This document shows positions 59,557-64,000 of a stretch of 64,000 bases of DNA, in pieces. This DNA is from Rotaria sp. Silwood1 (taxonomy: Eukaryota > Rotifera > Eurotatoria > Philodinida > Philodinidae). The notes under the pieces are model-generated. The model searched no databases. It was not told where the DNA came from and saw nothing but the letters and a program-made list of their open reading frames with translations. Every line of letters starts with the position of its first letter. The stretch's first letter is position 1. The position numbers were made by a program, and so were the translations under genes. The stretch covers positions 62,001 to 126,000 of the forward strand of contig CAJNOP010000198.1 of the NCBI GenBank assembly GCA_905250075.1, given 5' to 3'.

Positions 59557-60849
59557 TTAAGTTGTGATTATTGGTGATTCAAGTCCATGTTCCCAATAGA
59601 ATAATGTTATTTTTTTCAATACAGATGACATACTTAAAGAATGTTCGAGCATTTCTTTGAGTACCTTAAATAATAAATATATTGCATTGTACAAGCTAAG
59701 ATTAAAAAAAAAAGAATAATCACTTGTTGTTCAAAGAGAGTTTCTAAAGCATCATTTGAATTGATGGCAAGTGAACGAACAAATTCTACACCATTAGGTA
59801 CTGCACGAAGAGCAAACTAAAATATATATATAATCAATTTAATATCATTAAGATACTATTGTATTTACTGAAAAAATACTTCTAGCCAACATTCCATGAT
59901 ACTTTCTTAATGATTGTTCATAAGCTTTGCTTATAGCATCGACTAGAGTTTTATCACCTATACCAAATTCATATAGAAAACTTGATATAAATTCAAAAGT
60001 TCTAAATACAAAAAACTAAACTTCAAATATTTTTCAATAGAAAAAAAGAAAATAATATAATACCGTTTTAACCAAAGTAAAGCATCTGTTGCTGAATTTT
60101 TTGCATTTGTTGTTTGTGCTTCGATTTCATCGTTAAGAATTGAATGTAATGTTTGAAATTTTATTACATTTTCATTCATTTTCTGTCGTAATTTCTTGAA
60201 TTTACGAAAACAAAAATCAATAAATAAAAATGTAACAATATTGATGATAAACTTACATTAATATTACCATTAACATCTGCTTTCAATGGAGCAAATATAG
60301 GAGTATTAAATTTATCTTAAAAAGTTTGAGAAAAAAAAAAATGCTTGTATCGCGATATATTAAAATATTATAAAACTTACCCACAAGTGAAAAATATTCT
60401 TCACAAGTTTTTAAAAAAAGTTCTAATTGAAATTCTTCGAATGGTAATACATCGAATATTGAAAACCTAAAGAATATTAAAGAGTAAAAATTTCATTAAA
60501 CAAATAGAATAAAGCAAACTTATGTAAAAGTTGAGAAAAAAATGTTTGATAAACTATTTCATTTGATATATTGTTATTTCTAAAGTATAATTTTAAGATT
60601 AATTTCATTAAAATAATTGTTATCATCTTACATATCAGATATATGTAATTCATAAGAATTAGATTCAATTTCTGATTCTGATGTTGATACTAATCTGTCA
60701 TCAGTATGAATTGTTGTAATAGGAGAATTAGGCAAACCAAAATATAGAAGAAATGTATTATATTGATTGTTTTTTAATTTAATATAATCATCCGATAATG
60801 GAAGAAATAAATTATAAGTATTATCAAGCATTAATCGTGTTGTATTCAT
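59557..60849 (-). CDS. Glycolipid transfer protein (GLTP) domain protein
   Basis: Cytosolic lipid-transfer fold moving glycosphingolipids or ceramide-1-phosphate between membranes. 295 aa in eight exons: 60849-60632, 60579-60520, 60466-60381, 60315-60257, 60194-60064, 60001-59869, 59816-59724 and 59664-59557. The total is 888 nt in frame. The GLTP domain covers about 98-290. TPIFAPLKADVNGNINK carries the Asp, Asn and Lys that bind the lipid headgroup. ALLWLKR carries the Trp that stacks on the sugar in GLTP. AYEQSLRKYHGM carries the conserved His, although the usual Trp after HG is Met. The presence of the WLKR tryptophan favours GLTP over CPTP specificity. The N-terminal 95 residues are polar, acidic in the middle, and unlike anything I recall. 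It lies 367 bp upstream of KIF23 on the same strand. Confidence 0.88.
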
Positions 60850-62438
60850 TATTATTTATCATATAATACTGAAGAATGAATATCTGAAGAAAAATGCAAC
60901 TTTAATAAAAAACCAAAAAAAATTGAATATTTAATCTTTGATTTTTTGCTTTTTTCTTGTTACGTAATTGGTTTGTACATCATGCCTTGATTTATTTCAT
61001 AAAATAATGAATGATGTCAATAATCAAGGCCAATATGAAGAAACTTATTCACAAGTCATATGTATTTTGATCATCCGATCGATTTTGGTATTAGTTATAG
61101 TTACACTTGACGATGTTGTGAAAGATATGGCGTCATATTTTTATGTATACATTGATTAGATAACTGTTGATGGTGAAATAAAATGATCGTTGAATATAAC
61201 AACTTTTATTGCATAGAGAAGTGGTCCGATGACAGCAAGTATAAAATAACCATATATTAATTTCTTCTCTTTTTTTTTGTTTTTATCATGCAAATATTCT
61301 CTCATTCTCAATGTGTACAGAACGAAAGAACAACGTCCAAAGTAAAATGTCCACTCATAGTATAAAGGTAAAAAATAAAAGATTTCCTAGTTTAAAATTC
61401 TTTTTCTTTTTATTATATAACTATTCACGCTTCATGAATATGATCTAAACTGAACGACATTTTTTTTTCAACATAGTCATAAAAAAGTGTAGGTAAATTA
61501 CTTTCATATCACGAATAGTATGTCATTCATTATTTTTACTACATATATTTTGTAAGACTTCATCATCTATACTTGATTATATAACTGATAAAATGATTGA
61601 CAGAATTTATTATAATGTAGAAGATTTTGTTGATAGAATTAACATACGATATATTCATTTCGCACGGAATATTGGCATCAATAAAATAATTATAGTGAAA
61701 CTGTTCATCACAAATTTAAGAATTTTTCATCTTGAAACAATTCCTCTATGTCATCAACAAATGAAATAACTATTTCAAAGAGTAATAAAGAAGAAAGATT
61801 TCTTTTGTTATATTATAATGAGAATAGAAGCGTGGCATATGTTTTATGAGTAACTTGACAAAAAAAAACCAATCGATATATGTTGTATAAAAAGAAATGT
61901 TTGCGAATGAGACTATTTCGTACTGTAAATTTCTAGAAAAAAGAGGAGATTCATTTCGTTGGTGATTTTCTAAGTGTAGTTAAAAAGTTTTTCGATTCTA
62001 TTTTATTGATGTCTTTATCAATACCTGCGAAACCAATCGATATAAAAATCATTGAATAATCTTGACAAATAATTTATCGAAAACTTCTATTATTTTATTG
62101 AAGATAGCTGTCTCTCAAAAGAACAGCAAATGAAAAAAGACATTCTTCAACAGAACATTCAGTGTAGATTAGCTTTCTAGTCTATTTTGCTCGTATCGTC
62201 CAATTTTCATGGCTTTAACAATCAAGAGATATGAGTCTGAATACCTGCAATTGATTAATTTCTAGTTGTTATCAGAATTTCAGCTTTAAGCAAGTACAAA
62301 CTTGAAATTGATATAGAGAAACAATCGAAACTTTTAATTAATCAGCGAAAAAAATCTTTAAAAATTCCAATATTATTCGTTCAAAAGTTTTCTTATACTA
62401 AAGCACCCGTTTCTCCATTAGTATCAATTCATCATTCA
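60850..62438. other. Intergenic, no gene recognised
   Basis: AT-rich. A 63-codon frame at 60968-61159 has no motif. Nothing else can be supported. Confidence 0.5.
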
Positions 62439-63673
<1,235 letters not shown>

Positions 63674-63809
63674 ATGTGGACTAGTAGACAAATAAAAGAT
63701 AAAAAAATATATTGACACAGTGAACTTGTACTTACAAACAATACAACAGATTATTTGATAACAATATCAATATTTCATTAAATTTTTGTTGTTCATCATG
63801 TGTAGCTAT

Positions 63810-63913
63810 CACAGAGCGAATCGAACCGACTTTTACTGGTTCGGGTTCGGTTCGATTCGACTTCACTTTTGAAAGAACGGTTCGAGTTCGGATCGGTTCG
63901 TTTTCACTCTCTG
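63810..63913. mobile_element. Short hAT-like MITE
   Basis: 104 bp starting CACAGAGCGAATCGAACCG and ending in the diverged inverted counterpart (CGGTTCG...CTCTCTG). It is flanked by GTAGCTAT (63802-63809) and GTAGCTAC (63914-63921), an 8-bp duplication with one mismatch. The interior has repeated GGTTCG units. Smaller and more diverged than the elements at 24537 and 35814. Confidence 0.6.
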
Positions 63914-63921
63914 GTAGCTAC

Positions 63922-64000
63922 ATCTAAAAATTCTTTAATCTCTTGCTCATTTTTTTTTCCATATGTATTGTACAGGTGAAGCGTATTTTAAGTTGATAGT
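63922..64000. other. Window end, nothing seen
   Basis: Short AT-rich tail with no recognisable feature. Confidence 0.5.

Overview
The window is AT-rich animal DNA: intron-containing genes with short (about 45-70 nt) GT-AG introns, separated by long non-coding stretches full of inverted-repeat elements. The gene content (six-bladed NHL propeller protein, CYP450 and AIG1-like relics, MSK, TLK and KIF23 orthologues) and intron style fit a rotifer, probably bdelloid. This is an inference from general knowledge, not a database match.

Layout. 1-8.0 kb: no intact gene; a 1,090-bp Mutator-like element with long terminal inverted repeats built from a 28-bp palindrome and flanked by a 9-bp target duplication. 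8.0-9.1 kb (-): three-exon short-chain dehydrogenase. 10.7-11.6 kb (+): decayed P-loop GTPase (AIG1/IMAP-like) relic. 14.8-22.8 kb (+): 16-exon MSK-type dual kinase (935 aa). 24.5 kb: hAT-like MITE. 26.4-28.5 kb (-): NHL propeller gene and an upstream double T1/BTB gene, possibly one spliced gene. 30.6-31.3 kb: foldback element. 34.2-37.7 kb (-): seven-exon Tousled-like kinase (760 aa) with a hAT-like MITE in an intron. 40.1-41.0 kb (-): possible two-exon membrane protein. 41.2-42.6 kb: two more inverted-repeat structures, one with a G-rich to C-rich core. 44.6-46.1 kb (+): cytochrome P450 pseudogene. 47.8-50.1 kb (-): six-exon calmodulin (149 aa). 55.2-59.2 kb (-): 17-exon kinesin-6/MKLP1 (711 aa) with a palindromic element in an intron. 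59.6-60.8 kb (-): eight-exon glycolipid-transfer-domain protein (295 aa). 62.4-63.7 kb (-): intron-bearing GAPDH pseudogene, then a third hAT-like MITE.

Exon joins for SDR, MSK, TLK, calmodulin, KIF23 and GLTP were worked out by hand. In each the summed exon lengths are a multiple of three and every junction keeps frame. There is no operon-like logic: the intact genes are conserved signalling and cell-division housekeeping genes. The three clear relics (GTPase, P450, GAPDH) show ongoing gene-copy decay. The most notable non-gene signal is the variety of foldback and MITE structures with identifiable ends. I saw no CRISPR, rRNA or convincing tRNA gene, and no clear new defence or metabolic system.
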